Shown: in pieces, positions 31,004 to 40,467 of the stretch
How positions within the stretch are numbered: the stretch's first letter is position 1
Layout: each line of letters starts with the position of its first letter
Program-made: the position numbers and the translations under genes
Notes under the pieces: model-generated
Database searches by the model: none
Seen by the model: only the letters and a program-made list of their open reading frames with translations
What the model was told of the DNA's origin: nothing
Assembly (NCBI GenBank): GCA_036845225.1
Contig: DAIUEJ010000004.1
Span: 34,238 to 98,237, forward strand
Direction: 5' to 3'
DNA: 64,000 bases
From: FEN-680 sp036845225
Lineage (GTDB): Bacteria > Actinomycetota > Geothermincolia > Fen-727 > Anoxymicrobiaceae

Positions 31004-31992
31004 CTCTTACCACCGGCTTTGCGCCGCTTTCTCCTGGGGACCCTCTCGATGTAGCGCCTGGCGATGAAGTAGGTGGCGACCGCTATGGCCGCGAGGGCGA
31101 TCCACGAGGCGAGGTACCCGTATCTCCAGCCCAGCTCGGGCATGTTCTTGAAGTTCATGCCGTAGACGCCGACCAGGAAGGTCAGCGGCAGGAAGATCGT
31201 AGCGACGATGGTCAGCTTCTTCATCACCTCGTTGAGCCGGTTGGACACCATGTTGAGGTTGATGTCCAGCGACGCGGTGATGAGGTCCGAGTTGGAGTCG
31301 ACGTCCGCGGCGATCCTCACCAGCAGGTCGTACACGTCCATGATGTAGATCGACAGGTCGTCTGGTATGAAAGGCATGTCCCTGCGCTGGAGCTTGAGTA
31401 TGACGTCGCGATGCGCCGCCACCGTCCGCCTCATCGCCATGTTGCGGTGCTTGAGTGCCATGATGGTGGGAAGGTTCCCCTCCACGCCGGACATGACCTC
31501 GTCCTGGTAGGCGTCCACCTTGTTGGCGATGTCCTCGACGATGGGGAAGTACTCGTCCACCGAGTTGTCGAGTATCGCGTATAGGATCGGTGCCGGGTGG
31601 TGCTTGTAGAGGTCGGCGTCCATCTGGAGCTTGTCCCAGATCGCGTTCAACCCGGCGAGGTGGTCCTTGTGGATCGTCACCAGGAAGTTGCCGCCGAGGA
31701 ACAGACAGAGTGTGAGCGCTTCCAGCTTCTCGTCGTCGCCCGGGTCACGCAGGAAGCTCCACGCCACGAAGAGGTGGTCCGGGAACTCCTGGATCTTCGG
31801 CTGCCCGGCGGGCTCCTTGCAGTAGTTCAACGCGATGGGGTGCGCCCCGATCAGCTGCCCGACCTGTTCCAGTTCGGTCTCGTCCACACCGTCCAGGTCT
31901 ATCCAGAGGAGTCCGGCGTCGGAGACCGACACACCGTCCAGGGATTCCGGCTTGGTTATCGAGCCGTCGTTTTTCTCGAGATAGATCCGCAC
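31000..31992 (-). CDS. corA: CorA-family magnesium/cobalt transporter
   Basis: The 330-residue protein has a long acidic cytoplasmic domain, a long stalk helix and two C-terminal transmembrane helices with the hallmark YGMNFKNMPEL (the GMN filter loop) between them. CorA forms a pentameric Mg2+ channel. The C-terminus is basic (VPRRKRRKAGG) as usual. The start is GTG with an AGGGGGG stretch upstream. It heads a three-gene minus-strand unit with the DUF2752 and DUF4234 genes. Confidence 0.92.
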   Translation of the reverse strand: MRIYLEKNDGSITKPESLDGVSVSDAGLLWIDLDGVDETELEQVGQLIGAHPIALNYCKEPAGQPKIQEFPDHLFVAWSFLRDPGDDEKLEALTLCLFLGGNFLVTIHKDHLAGLNAIWDKLQMDADLYKHHPAPILYAILDNSVDEYFPIVEDIANKVDAYQDEVMSGVEGNLPTIMALKHRNMAMRRTVAAHRDVILKLQRRDMPFIPDDLSIYIMDVYDLLVRIAADVDSNSDLITASLDINLNMVSNRLNEVMKKLTIVATIFLPLTFLVGVYGMNFKNMPELGWRYGYLASWIALAAIAVATYFIARRYIERVPRRKRRKAGGKS

Positions 31993-32078
31993 TGCCCGTG
32001 CCCCCCTGTTCGGTTCTAAACATTATAGGTGGGTTGGGGTCGCGCCGCCATTGCGCCTGAACGCGAGGGGCAGACTGC

Positions 32079-32084
32079 TACAAT
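32079..32084 (+). promoter_or_regulatory. Candidate -10 box (TACAAT) for the helicase gene
   Basis: TACAAT ends 6 bases before ATG 32091, the same spacing as at 2480-2485. GGAGG lies directly against the ATG, too close for a normal ribosome site, which supports a leaderless transcript. Confidence 0.42.
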
Positions 32085-32090
32085 GGAGGC

Positions 32091-34775
32091 ATGGATACTC
32101 GAGAGTTCGAGAATAACTACCGGTTCCCGCTGGACGACTTCCAGCGTGAGGCGATCGAAAAGATGTCGCGGGGCATGTCGGTGCTGGTCGCCGCCCCGAC
32201 GGGCTCGGGCAAGACGGTTGTCGCCGAGTACGCCCTCGAGAAAGCCCGCGCCGAGGGCAAGAAGTTCTTCTACACCACTCCCTTGAAAGCCCTGTCCAAC
32301 CAGAAGTTCAGGGACCTGTCCCGCGCTTATCCCGCGGGCGACGTGGGGTTGCTCACCGGGGACAACAGCATCAACGGCGAAGCGCCGCTGGTGGTCATGA
32401 CCACCGAGGTGCTCCGCAACATGATCTACGAGTCGAGCCCTCTTCTGGATGACCTCGGGGTCGTCGTCCTGGACGAAGTCCACTACATGCAGGACCCGGC
32501 AAGGGGGGCGGTCTGGGAGGAGATAGTCATCCTGCTGCCCCATCGGGTGAAGCTGGTCGCGCTGAGCGCCACCGTCTCCAACGCAGCCGACCTCGCGGAG
32601 TGGATGGACAGCCTCAGGGGGTCGGTGAGCCTGGTGCTCTCCACGGAGCGGCCGGTGAAGCTGCGCAACCACTACTTCGTGGGCAGGGCGCTCGTCCCGC
32701 TGTTCGCTAAGAACCTCCCACGGATCATCGAAGAGCAGCTCGAGGCGCTCAAGCGGCGGCCGCCCTCCCACGGCCGCGGCCGCGGGCGGGGGCCGGACTT
32801 GCGGCCTCGCCGCACCGACGTCGTTCGCGAGCTGGACCGCGAGGAGATGCTTCCGGCCATCTACTTCCTGTTCTCGCGTGCCGCCTGCGAGGACTCGGTC
32901 ACTTACTGCTTGAGGGAGCGGCTCTCGCTCAACAGCAAGCGCGAGGCCGAGGCCATCGAGTCGTACCTCGAAGAGAAGATGCGCGTCCTGGACGCGGGCG
33001 ATCTCGAGTGCCTCGACTACGCCAGCTTCCGGGCCGCCCTGAAGGCCGGGTTCGCGGCGCACCATGCGGGGGCCCTGCCCCTGTTCAAGGAGGCCGTCGA
33101 AGAGCTCTTTGCCGGCGGGTTCATCAAGGTGGTCTTCGCGACGGAGACGCTGTCGCTCGGGATCAACATGCCGGCGCGCAGCGTCATCATCGAGTCCCTC
33201 AGCAAGTGGACCGGGGAGGCTCACAGGCCCGTCAACTCCGGCGAGTATAAGCAGCTCACCGGGCGCGCCGGCAGGCGCGGCATCGACGAGATCGGTTACT
33301 CGATCGTGCTGTACCAGAAGTTCTTCAACCTGGAGGCGATAAAGGCCCTGGTGAACCGCGAGCCGCACCCGGTGATCTCGAGGTTCGAGGTCTCTTACAA
33401 CATGGCGACCAACATCCTGGCGGAGCACGACCTCGACGAGACCCAGCGGCTGCTGAACCTGTCGTTCGCGCAATACTGCGCCGACAAGCGCGTCGTCACG
33501 CTCCAGGCGCGGCTGGAGACCCTCGACGAGGACCTGGCGCGCGAGCTGGAGGCGAGCCGCTGCCCAGACGCGGACGCCATGAGGTTCAGGGAGCTCGAGA
33601 GGCGGTGCGCGCAGCTGCAGCGCCGGCTTTCGACCATGACCAAGGAGCGCAGGGGCAACGAGATCAGAGAGGCGATGGTCCGCCTCCAGCCCGGGGACGT
33701 CTTCATCACGGGCAACCGGGGCTCCGAAAGAGTCCTCGCCGTGGTGCGCAAACACCAGGGCAAGAAGGAGCCGGAGGGGATCCTGGTCGTCGACCCGGTG
33801 GGCCGCTACCGGCGGATCGCCCTGTCGACGCTCAAGCAGGCGCCGCGGGTTGTCGGGGCCGTCGAGGTCGCAAAGATAACCTCGCCCACCCGGAAGGTCC
33901 GCAGGCAGGTCGGCGCCAGGATGGATTCCCTGGGCAAGAAGGCAGAGGACGCGGCAGCCCAGACCGGCAGGCCGAGTGAGGAGACCGAGCTGTCTGAGGC
34001 CGTTGCGAGGGTCAAGGAAGAGATCGACAACAACCGGTGCAACAATTGCGCCCACCGGCAGCGCTGCATGCAGTCCGCGCGCCGGGTCGAGAAGATATCG
34101 AGGCAGATCGAGAGCGCGTCCAAGGAGCGGGACTCGGGCTACGACGTGGTGTCGCGAAGGCTCGCCGACGTGGTGGAGGTGCTGAACAAGTTCGGCTTCA
34201 TGCGCGGCGAGGAGCTCGAGAACAAGGGCGAGCTCCTCAGGCGGGTCTATAACGAGTGTGACCTGCTGCTGGTCGAGGCGCTCGACGCGGGCATGATCTC
34301 GCGGCTCGAGCCACGCGAGCTCGTCGCGTTCGCTTCATGGTTCATCTACGAGTCGCGAGAAGCCGAGACCGACGAGGAGAAGCTCATCGCCAGGGCGGAG
34401 GAGGAGCACCTCCAGGGGATGCTCGGCGAGGTCCTCGACTGGCTGAACACCACGCTTGATTCGATGAAGACCGCGGAAGCCGAGGGGGGGCTGGACCTGC
34501 TCGGTTCGCCCGACACCGGATTTGGCGAGGCTGCATACATGTGGGCGGGCGGAGCGGAGCTGGAGGAGATGCTGTCGAGGTTCCCTGACAGGTCCATCGG
34601 CGACATGGTCAGGACCATGAAGCAGATAATCGACTTGATGCGCCAGCTGGTCGAGGTCTCGCCCGACCCCGTGCTTACCGCGAACCTTCACAAGGCCATG
34701 GATGCGGTCGACCGGGGCGTGGTGGGGTACTCCTCGCTCGAGTCGATCATCGAGCATGGTGTCCCCGCTTTGTGA
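32091..34775 (+). CDS. helY: Ski2-like DExH RNA helicase (HelY-type)
   Basis: The 894-residue protein has helicase motifs I APTGSGKT (35-42), II DEVH (128-131), III SAT and VI TGRAGRRGID, then an arm-like insertion and a C-terminal DSHCT-type helical domain (about 690-894). A CxxC-type segment (NRCNNCAHRQRCMQSARR, about 646-663) sits in the arm. This matches actinobacterial HelY and the Mtr4/Ski2 group, which unwinds structured RNA in turnover or processing. The gene stands alone, divergent from corA; truA follows 36 bases later and may be cotranscribed. Confidence 0.9.
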   Translation: MDTREFENNYRFPLDDFQREAIEKMSRGMSVLVAAPTGSGKTVVAEYALEKARAEGKKFFYTTPLKALSNQKFRDLSRAYPAGDVGLLTGDNSINGEAPLVVMTTEVLRNMIYESSPLLDDLGVVVLDEVHYMQDPARGAVWEEIVILLPHRVKLVALSATVSNAADLAEWMDSLRGSVSLVLSTERPVKLRNHYFVGRALVPLFAKNLPRIIEEQLEALKRRPPSHGRGRGRGPDLRPRRTDVVRELDREEMLPAIYFLFSRAACEDSVTYCLRERLSLNSKREAEAIESYLEEKMRVLDAGDLECLDYASFRAALKAGFAAHHAGALPLFKEAVEELFAGGFIKVVFATETLSLGINMPARSVIIESLSKWTGEAHRPVNSGEYKQLTGRAGRRGIDEIGYSIVLYQKFFNLEAIKALVNREPHPVISRFEVSYNMATNILAEHDLDETQRLLNLSFAQYCADKRVVTLQARLETLDEDLARELEASRCPDADAMRFRELERRCAQLQRRLSTMTKERRGNEIREAMVRLQPGDVFITGNRGSERVLAVVRKHQGKKEPEGILVVDPVGRYRRIALSTLKQAPRVVGAVEVAKITSPTRKVRRQVGARMDSLGKKAEDAAAQTGRPSEETELSEAVARVKEEIDNNRCNNCAHRQRCMQSARRVEKISRQIESASKERDSGYDVVSRRLADVVEVLNKFGFMRGEELENKGELLRRVYNECDLLLVEALDAGMISRLEPRELVAFASWFIYESREAETDEEKLIARAEEEHLQGMLGEVLDWLNTTLDSMKTAEAEGGLDLLGSPDTGFGEAAYMWAGGAELEEMLSRFPDRSIGDMVRTMKQIIDLMRQLVEVSPDPVLTANLHKAMDAVDRGVVGYSSLESIIEHGVPAL

Positions 34776-34811
34776 TTCAGCGGCTCCGCGGCTGACGACA
34801 GGAAGGCGAGA

Positions 34812-35570
34812 TTGCCCAGATACCTGCTGACCGTCGAATACGTCGGGACCGATTACCACGGGTTCCAGAGGCAGGCCGGACTGGCGACCGTCCAGGGCGC
34901 CCTCGAGCAGGCGATCACCGCGTTCACCGGAAGGGAGGTCCACGTCCAGGGTGCGGGCCGCACGGACGCGGGGGTCCACGCGGTCGGACAGGCCGCGGCG
35001 TTCGACCTCCCCGTCGAGGTCGATGCGGGGCAGTACCGCGCGAGCCTGAATGCCCTGCTCCCAAAAGGAGTGGCCGCGACCGCGATGGACCTGGTGCGTG
35101 AGGGCTTCGACCCCAGGAGGGAGGCGGCCTGGCGCGAGTACCGCTACTTCATCCTGAACCGCCCCGCCCCGTCGCCGATCCTGGAGGCTTATGCCCACCA
35201 CGTGCCGAAGAGGCTGGACCGCTCTCTGATGGGGGAGGCATGCGCGCTCTTCACCGGCGACCACGACTTCTCAGCGTTCAGGGTGAAAGGCGGGCCGGAC
35301 GAGGCGAACGTCCGCAGGGTCCTGGAGTGCGAGCTCACGGAGCCTTATCCCGATCTTCTCTGCTTCCGCGTGCGAGCCACCGCTTTTCTCTACCGGATGG
35401 TCAGGATCATGGCCGGCGCCATCAAGGCCGTGGGCTGCGGCCGCATGGAGCCAGGTGAGCTGGAGCGACACCTGCTTGGGGGCGAGAAGCCGTGTGCCGA
35501 CCCGCTTCCCGCCAGGGGCCTCTTCCTCTGGCAGGTCTCATATCTCGGAGAGATCTATCTCAGGAAATGA
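34812..35570 (+). CDS. truA: tRNA pseudouridine(38-40) synthase
   Basis: The 252-residue protein starts with TTG and shows the TruA N-terminus (YLLTVEYVGTDYHGFQRQ), the catalytic GAGRTDAGVHA with D52 and the second-half motifs FDPRREAAWREYRYFI, GDHDFSAFR and FLYRMVRIMAGAI. It modifies U38-U40 in tRNA anticodon arms. In many bacteria truA sits directly before rplM-rpsI; here about 5 kb of other genes lie between. A terminator-like repeat hairpin follows. Confidence 0.94.
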   Translation: MPRYLLTVEYVGTDYHGFQRQAGLATVQGALEQAITAFTGREVHVQGAGRTDAGVHAVGQAAAFDLPVEVDAGQYRASLNALLPKGVAATAMDLVREGFDPRREAAWREYRYFILNRPAPSPILEAYAHHVPKRLDRSLMGEACALFTGDHDFSAFRVKGGPDEANVRRVLECELTEPYPDLLCFRVRATAFLYRMVRIMAGAIKAVGCGRMEPGELERHLLGGEKPCADPLPARGLFLWQVSYLGEIYLRK

Positions 35571-35583
35571 TCGACGCACCTGC

Positions 35584-35621
35584 GAAAATGCAAAAAGGTG
35601 CCTGGCCCCTTTTTGCATTTC
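35584..35621. terminator. Terminator-like hairpin built from the dispersed repeat
   Basis: GAAAATGCAAAAAGG (35584-35598) pairs with CCTTTTTGCATTTC (35608-35621) around a TGCCTGGCC loop, so the stem reads as A-run/T-run in either direction. It lies between the convergent truA stop (35570) and the stop of the 35620 gene. The core GGTGCCTGGCCCC relates it to the repeat family. Confidence 0.68.
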
Positions 35622-36651
35622 AGATGGGGACGCCGAAGCTCTTGCACTCGGCCTTGAACCCCGGCCATGCCTTGTCGAAGCTCGACTTGGCAGCGCCGCC
35701 CTTGTCGAAGGAGGCCTTGTAGTCGCCTCCCGAGCTCACCGCCTGCAGCCCGCCCAGCAAGGCGTCGGCGCGCGCCTGCAGGTATCCGAGCAGGACCAGG
35801 AACTCGGCCTGGATGCCCTTCATGTCGGCGGGCGGATCCAGCGCGGCCGCCGAATCCACGAGCGTGTTGGCGCTCCCCACGAGCGCCCGGGTATCCGCGA
35901 GCAGCCCGGCCGGGACCGACCGCGTGTTGAAGTTGACCTCCGAGTTGATGCGGTTTGCCATTGTGGTGATCCGGGCGTCGAGCAGGCTCGCCTCGTTTAT
36001 TTTGGCGGCCAGCGACGACTTGTAGGCCGAGGAGCCTTTATCGCCGTTCGTCTGGTCGTTCCCTTCGGCGGCGCCCTCTGACTGGAAACTGGAAGTTGCC
36101 TCCCCCAGAACCGCCCCGCCGCTGTCGTAGGCGGTCGCCTTCAGGGTGTGTTCGCCTTTCTCGAGGCTGAGGAGGTCTGTGGAGAAGGGGGCGGACTCAA
36201 TAGACGCGCGCTTCTTTGAATCGAGGAAGACGTCCACCTTCGCGACCCTGGACCGGCCCTTCACATCGAGCTCGACTGTGACGGCGTTTCCGGCCGTGGT
36301 CGATCCGTCCGCCGGGCTCTTGATGGAGATGGTGACCCCGCCGCCGCTCACGAGCACGACCGCGATAACGACTCCCGCGATCACCAGGAGCGCCAGCACG
36401 CCGAGCGCGATTGGCAGAGCGAGGTTTCTGTTTCTCTTGGTGGCGCCGATGCCGCCTGTCGGTGGAGACGCCGGCCCGCTGAGCACGGGCTCGGGCAGCA
36501 CCGGGACGGGGCTCATCACCGTGGGTTGCACGGGTGTCGCCGGCCCGGGCGCGCCGGGAGCGGGCCGCGAGGGCATCTCTCCGCCGCAGTGGGGGCAGAA
36601 CCTGTTGCCGCCCGCGTCTTTGCCACAGAACGGGCATCCCTCCTGCCTCAC
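35620..36651 (-). CDS. Zinc-ribbon membrane protein with an Ig-like extracellular domain
   Basis: A 343-residue protein: an N-terminal zinc ribbon (CPFCGKDAGGNRFCPHCGG), a proline-rich linker, one transmembrane helix (about 75-102) and an extracytoplasmic Big-type Ig-like domain (VTISIKSPADGSTTAGNAVTVELDV, about 105-190), then a helical C-terminal part with no recognised domain. The orientation places the zinc ribbon inside and the Ig-like domain outside. It is convergent with truA. It is one of five zinc-ribbon-headed membrane proteins in the window. Function unknown. Confidence 0.75.
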   Translation of the reverse strand: MRQEGCPFCGKDAGGNRFCPHCGGEMPSRPAPGAPGPATPVQPTVMSPVPVLPEPVLSGPASPPTGGIGATKRNRNLALPIALGVLALLVIAGVVIAVVLVSGGGVTISIKSPADGSTTAGNAVTVELDVKGRSRVAKVDVFLDSKKRASIESAPFSTDLLSLEKGEHTLKATAYDSGGAVLGEATSSFQSEGAAEGNDQTNGDKGSSAYKSSLAAKINEASLLDARITTMANRINSEVNFNTRSVPAGLLADTRALVGSANTLVDSAAALDPPADMKGIQAEFLVLLGYLQARADALLGGLQAVSSGGDYKASFDKGGAAKSSFDKAWPGFKAECKSFGVPI

Positions 36652-36783
36652 TTCCCCTCCTCCAGTCCTCAGGGGTTGATCCGACCGTATGATTATCGCC
36701 CCCTGGGGGGTGGGAAGGCAACGCGCGAGACAAGGTCGAAAACTGTATACAAATCAGTAACCTACAAGGTAGAGTCTCATATC

Positions 36784-37812
36784 ATGGTTCGCAGAAAGAA
36801 ACTCTGGCTGGCTCTGACGCTCATACTCGGCCTCGCGGTCGGGGCCGCGGCGGGCTACTACGCGCAAGCGAAACTCAAGGCGCCCAAGAAGGCGACCGCC
36901 CAGACTTCGAAGGCGGCGCAGAACACCACCCCGACGAAGGCAGCGAAGGGCTACTCCCAGCCCCTGCCGGCCGACGTCGAGAAGATACGGCAGACGATGA
37001 ACTTCCTCTCGACGAACATCGGCCCGCGCCCAGAAGGCAAGTCCGGGGAGAAGCAGGCTACGAGCTACCTGGTCACCGAGTTCGGTAAGCTGGGCTACAA
37101 GATGGGGATGGAACAGTTCCCGCTGCCGAGCGGCCTCACCTCTCAAGACGTCGTCACGTCCGACCCGGGCACCTCAAGCGATTTCACCGTCCTGGTCGTC
37201 GCCCACGTGGACACCAGGGCCGGCTCGCCGGGCGCCAACGACAACGCCTCGGGGTCCGCCGCGGTCCTCGAGCTCGCGCGCACATTGAAGGGGACCAAGC
37301 ATTTTCCCGAGTTCCGGTTCCTCATCTTCGGCGCGGAAGAAGAGAACGGTTACGGCACCTCGCGCCTGGGCTCGCGCTATTACCTGAGCACCCAGCCTCA
37401 GGCGGAAAGGGCCAAGATCCTCGGGGTGATCTCGATGGACACGATAGCGGTGGGGCCGGAGCTCACCTTCAGGAACTGGGGCCCGAAGAGCCCGCCGCTC
37501 GCGGACGCGCTGGTGGCCTACTCCAAAGGCAAAGGGTTGAACGGCACGCGCTTGGAGGGAAACAAGAGCGACCACGAACCGTTCGGCGAGACGGCCATCC
37601 CGGCGGTGTGGTTCGAGCGCATGATGCCGGGCGGCCAGAGCGATACCACAATGCACACCTCCGGCGACACCATGGACCACGTGTTCGTGAACCTGGTTGC
37701 CGAGTCGGTCGACGTCATCAGAGGTTACCTGCTGACCCTGGACGAACAGGTGAGCCGCGCGATGTCGGCCGCGGCTAAGGCGCCGGCCGCCCCCGCAGGC
37801 AACACCCAGTAG
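36784..37812 (+). CDS. Exported or membrane-anchored M28-family peptidase
   Basis: The 342-residue protein has an N-terminal signal-anchor (residues 6-26, after a basic MVRRKK), a lysine/alanine linker and an M28 domain with AHVDTRAG (His), DNASG (Asp), GAEEENG (Glu-Glu), SMDT (Asp) and HTSGD (His). No lipobox is present. ATG 36784 is preferred because the hydrophobic anchor then lies at the start; the open frame upstream overlaps the opposite gene. It is smaller than the two multi-helix M28 genes near the left end and has only the N-terminal anchor. An exported aminopeptidase is likely. Confidence 0.85.
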   Translation: MVRRKKLWLALTLILGLAVGAAAGYYAQAKLKAPKKATAQTSKAAQNTTPTKAAKGYSQPLPADVEKIRQTMNFLSTNIGPRPEGKSGEKQATSYLVTEFGKLGYKMGMEQFPLPSGLTSQDVVTSDPGTSSDFTVLVVAHVDTRAGSPGANDNASGSAAVLELARTLKGTKHFPEFRFLIFGAEEENGYGTSRLGSRYYLSTQPQAERAKILGVISMDTIAVGPELTFRNWGPKSPPLADALVAYSKGKGLNGTRLEGNKSDHEPFGETAIPAVWFERMMPGGQSDTTMHTSGDTMDHVFVNLVAESVDVIRGYLLTLDEQVSRAMSAAAKAPAAPAGNTQ

Positions 37813-37815
37813 GCG

Positions 37816-38991
37816 TCACGGGGCCTCGACCAGAAATTCCTCGGCGACGTAACCCCGTTTCCCGGCGTTGTCCAGGCCGCCTTCGACGACCTCCACGCGG
37901 TACCACTGCTCGCCTTTGAAAGACCTCGAGGTAAGCACCCGGACTTTCCATCCGTCATAGAGCCTGGTCTGCTGAGCCCCTCCGGGGTAGTCCATCAGGT
38001 AACAGGCGTCCGGCGCGCCGGTAGTATCGATCTGCAGGACGTCGCCCACCCCGAAGCGAGTGCCGCTCTGCTGCTGGGTGCCCGTATTCTTCACGGGGGC
38101 CTTTGCCTTGAACCATCCGGAAGCCAGACCCCAACCCGCGATGCCGCCGGCGACGACCAGCAGGGCGATGAGCGCGACGAGCCAGCGCCTGCGCTTGCGG
38201 GGCCTGGAGACCTTCTGCTCAGAGGCCGGTTGCGCCGGCTGAACAGGCTCCGCGCCCGGCACCCGCCATGCGGCAATGGACACGTCGGCAAGAGGCCCCC
38301 GGGCTGCGGCGGCCTCCACCAGCATCTCGCATGCCGCCTGCAGGTCGGGGACCGAAGCGAGGGTGCCAACGATCTGTTCGGTGCTGAGGGCGGCGTACAG
38401 GCCGTGGCTGCAGACGAACAGGACCTCGCCCGGCCGTAGAGGCACCCTCAGAATATCGGCCTCAACGTGGTCCCCGATGCCCAGTGCCCTGGTAAGGCGC
38501 GTCCGGGAGCCGTCGACCTGCTCCAGGTGGTCGCTCGTGATCTGCCGCACGCCCCTGGCAGTCAGCAGGTAAGCCCGCGCGTTGCCGATGTGAGCGACAA
38601 AGGCGTTCTCGCTCTCGACGGCCGCGCAGGTGATGGTCGCTCCCATGCCGGCCTTGTCGCCGGACGCGGCGGCCTTGCCGAGCACCTCGTTCGCGGCACT
38701 CACCGCATCGGCCAGAAGGCGCTCCGCGGCCCGCCTGAAATCACCCTCGTTCTCGAAAGCGCGCGGGTCGAGCAAGCCGCCGATGGTATCGAGCGCGAGG
38801 CGGCTCGCGAGGTCTCCCAGGCCCGGGCCCCCGAAGCCGTCGGCGACGGCCATGAAGCAGTTGAAGCCCTTTGCGGCGCGCGAGCTGTAGTCGCTCAGGG
38901 CGGCGGTCCCTTCGGCGCGGCCGCCTGCGCCAGCGCGCGTCGCGACCCCGTACGGGCGCACGGCCGCTCCCGCTGCAGCTTGACCTTCCAT
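37816..38991 (-). CDS. PP2C-like phosphatase domain with a membrane anchor and SH3-like C-terminus; altered metal site
   Basis: A 391-residue protein. Residues 10-245 form a PP2C domain: VADGFGGPG (D51), GMGATITCA, AHIGNARAYLL and TSDHLEQVDG are recognisable. The SDGL metal ligand is replaced by SHGL (H196), and the GDSR motif is GNAR; the late Asp (D236) is retained. A transmembrane helix follows (about 270-292), then an SH3-like domain (about 310-391). It may be an altered-metal phosphatase or a pseudophosphatase. ATG 38991 with TAGGAGA is chosen; TTG 38994 is the alternative. It ends 3 bases after the convergent M28 gene. Confidence 0.8.
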   Translation of the reverse strand: MEGQAAAGAAVRPYGVATRAGAGGRAEGTAALSDYSSRAAKGFNCFMAVADGFGGPGLGDLASRLALDTIGGLLDPRAFENEGDFRRAAERLLADAVSAANEVLGKAAASGDKAGMGATITCAAVESENAFVAHIGNARAYLLTARGVRQITSDHLEQVDGSRTRLTRALGIGDHVEADILRVPLRPGEVLFVCSHGLYAALSTEQIVGTLASVPDLQAACEMLVEAAAARGPLADVSIAAWRVPGAEPVQPAQPASEQKVSRPRKRRRWLVALIALLVVAGGIAGWGLASGWFKAKAPVKNTGTQQQSGTRFGVGDVLQIDTTGAPDACYLMDYPGGAQQTRLYDGWKVRVLTSRSFKGEQWYRVEVVEGGLDNAGKRGYVAEEFLVEAP

Positions 38992-39213
38992 CAATTAATC
39001 TCCTAAGGGTGGTCCATCATCGCCCGGCCGGCCCCGCGGGGGCCGCGCCTGGGCCTGATGGTAACACGGGTGCTTTACTCACTCGAGCGGCGCCCGATCG
39101 TTCATACGGTCCATCGCTTCCTGTTCCACCATGCGGATTATAACGCTCATCACAAAGGGGGCAGCCGGGAACCCCCGGTTGCACGCGCACGTCAATCCGG
39201 TCGAGGGCGCGTT

Positions 39214-39243
39214 TTGAAGGAATACTCGCTGCGCACTTATAAT
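39214..39243 (+). promoter_or_regulatory. Promoter of the PASTA/amidase gene
   Basis: TTGAAG (39214-39219) and a perfect TATAAT (39238-39243) are 18 bases apart, giving a start near 39250 and a leader of about 19 bases. The remaining part of the 38992-39268 gap contains a G/C-rich hairpin near 39022-39046 of unknown use. Confidence 0.62.
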
Positions 39244-39268
39244 TCTTTTTTAGAGCGCCCGACAGGCG

Positions 39269-40390
39269 GTGGTACATATTACGGAAGAACAAGATACAAG
39301 GAACGGAGCGGAGCTCTCCAGGGCTTCGGTGCGCCTGGCGCGCCTGGAGAAGCGCCGCCACACCCGCAACAGCGTGCTGCTGGTTGCCGGCGTCCTCGCT
39401 ATGGGCGCGGTCGCGGCCGGCGTCATCGTGCTGCTCACACTGGGGAGCGGCGGCCTCAAGGTGCCCAAGGTCACGGGCATGGCCTACTCGGAGGCTAAGA
39501 AGAAGATCGAGTCGGCCGGCCTTTTTGTGGAGATCGACCCGATGCAGGACTCGAGCGGCAACTGCGGCAAGCTCAAGGTCGAGTCGCAGGACCCCAAGGC
39601 AGGCACCGGCGCCGAGACCGACGAGACCGTGACAGTGCGCCTGAAGGGGCTGCACGAGTCCGCTGAGTTCACAAAAGACATCAACAAGACCCCCGGAACC
39701 GTACCCTCGGGGCAGGGGACGGAATCGCAGAACCCCGCCCCGGCGCCCGCGCAACAGCCGAGCGCAAGCGGGCGCGTCGTCTGTCTCGACCCCGGGCACT
39801 CCGGCCGTTCGGGCAGTGAGATCGACCAGGCGACGGGCCTGAACGTGGGCGACAACGGTGGCGCCTCCGGAGAGCCGCAGAACATGTGGGACCTCGCACA
39901 AAAGGCGAAGGCCGGGCTCGAGGCGGCGGGCTATACCGTGAGGCTCACCAAGGACGGCGCCGGAGCGTACGCCTCACTCCGCCAGCGCGCGGACATCGGC
40001 AACGAGTGCACCATTGTCGTCCGCCTGCACTACGACGACACCGGGTACACCGGGGTCATGCGGCCTCCGGCCAACGCGGCGCGCTGCCCGCAGTCGGACC
40101 CTTCCCGGATAACGGTGGTGGACGCCGGAGTTGCGAGCGCCAGCGACGCCCTGGCCCGGGCGCTCGCGCCGGCCCTGGGGCTCGCGGTGAAGGACGACAC
40201 GGGCGGCACCTCGCAGGGGAACTCTACGCCCGCAGGCCATCCGACCTGCCTGATAGGAAGCGTGCTCTCAAAGGTCCCGGTCGTGTGCATCGAGAACAAG
40301 GTGTCCCTCACACAGAACAACCCGTCGGGGCAGGATTCGGTCGCCGCCCAGATCGTGGCGGGCGTCAACAGTTACTTCCAGTCGCACTGA
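39269..40390 (+). CDS. Membrane-anchored PASTA-domain N-acetylmuramoyl-L-alanine amidase (Amidase_3)
   Basis: A 373-residue protein: a cytoplasmic N-terminus, one transmembrane helix (about 35-58), one PASTA domain (VPKVTGMAYSEAKKKIESAG, about 64-126), a proline-rich linker and a C-terminal amidase_3 domain (about 168-370). The zinc/catalytic residues are DPGHSG (H177), GEPQN (E202), RLHYDD (H254) and CIENKVS (E342). Amidase_3 enzymes cut the bond between MurNAc and the peptide stem; PASTA binds cell-wall fragments. The start is GTG with a weak ribosome site. It lies just before the rplM promoter. Confidence 0.86.
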   Translation: MVHITEEQDTRNGAELSRASVRLARLEKRRHTRNSVLLVAGVLAMGAVAAGVIVLLTLGSGGLKVPKVTGMAYSEAKKKIESAGLFVEIDPMQDSSGNCGKLKVESQDPKAGTGAETDETVTVRLKGLHESAEFTKDINKTPGTVPSGQGTESQNPAPAPAQQPSASGRVVCLDPGHSGRSGSEIDQATGLNVGDNGGASGEPQNMWDLAQKAKAGLEAAGYTVRLTKDGAGAYASLRQRADIGNECTIVVRLHYDDTGYTGVMRPPANAARCPQSDPSRITVVDAGVASASDALARALAPALGLAVKDDTGGTSQGNSTPAGHPTCLIGSVLSKVPVVCIENKVSLTQNNPSGQDSVAAQIVAGVNSYFQSH

Positions 40391-40425
40391 GCGGCCGCGT
40401 GCCACCGCCCGGCCCCCCGGTTTTG

Positions 40426-40454
40426 TTGACACCCGCCGGTGAGTAACCTATCAT
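40426..40454 (+). promoter_or_regulatory. Promoter of rplM-rpsI
   Basis: A perfect TTGACA (40426-40431), 17 bases and TATCAT (40449-40454). The start would be near 40461. Confidence 0.75.
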
Positions 40455-40467
40455 CAACAATACGTTT

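Noticed and set aside
32016..34055. A 679-codon open frame on the minus strand opposite the helicase
   Set aside because: It is the antisense shadow of a high-GC conserved gene; it has no recognisable domain, and the plus-strand product has all helicase motifs.
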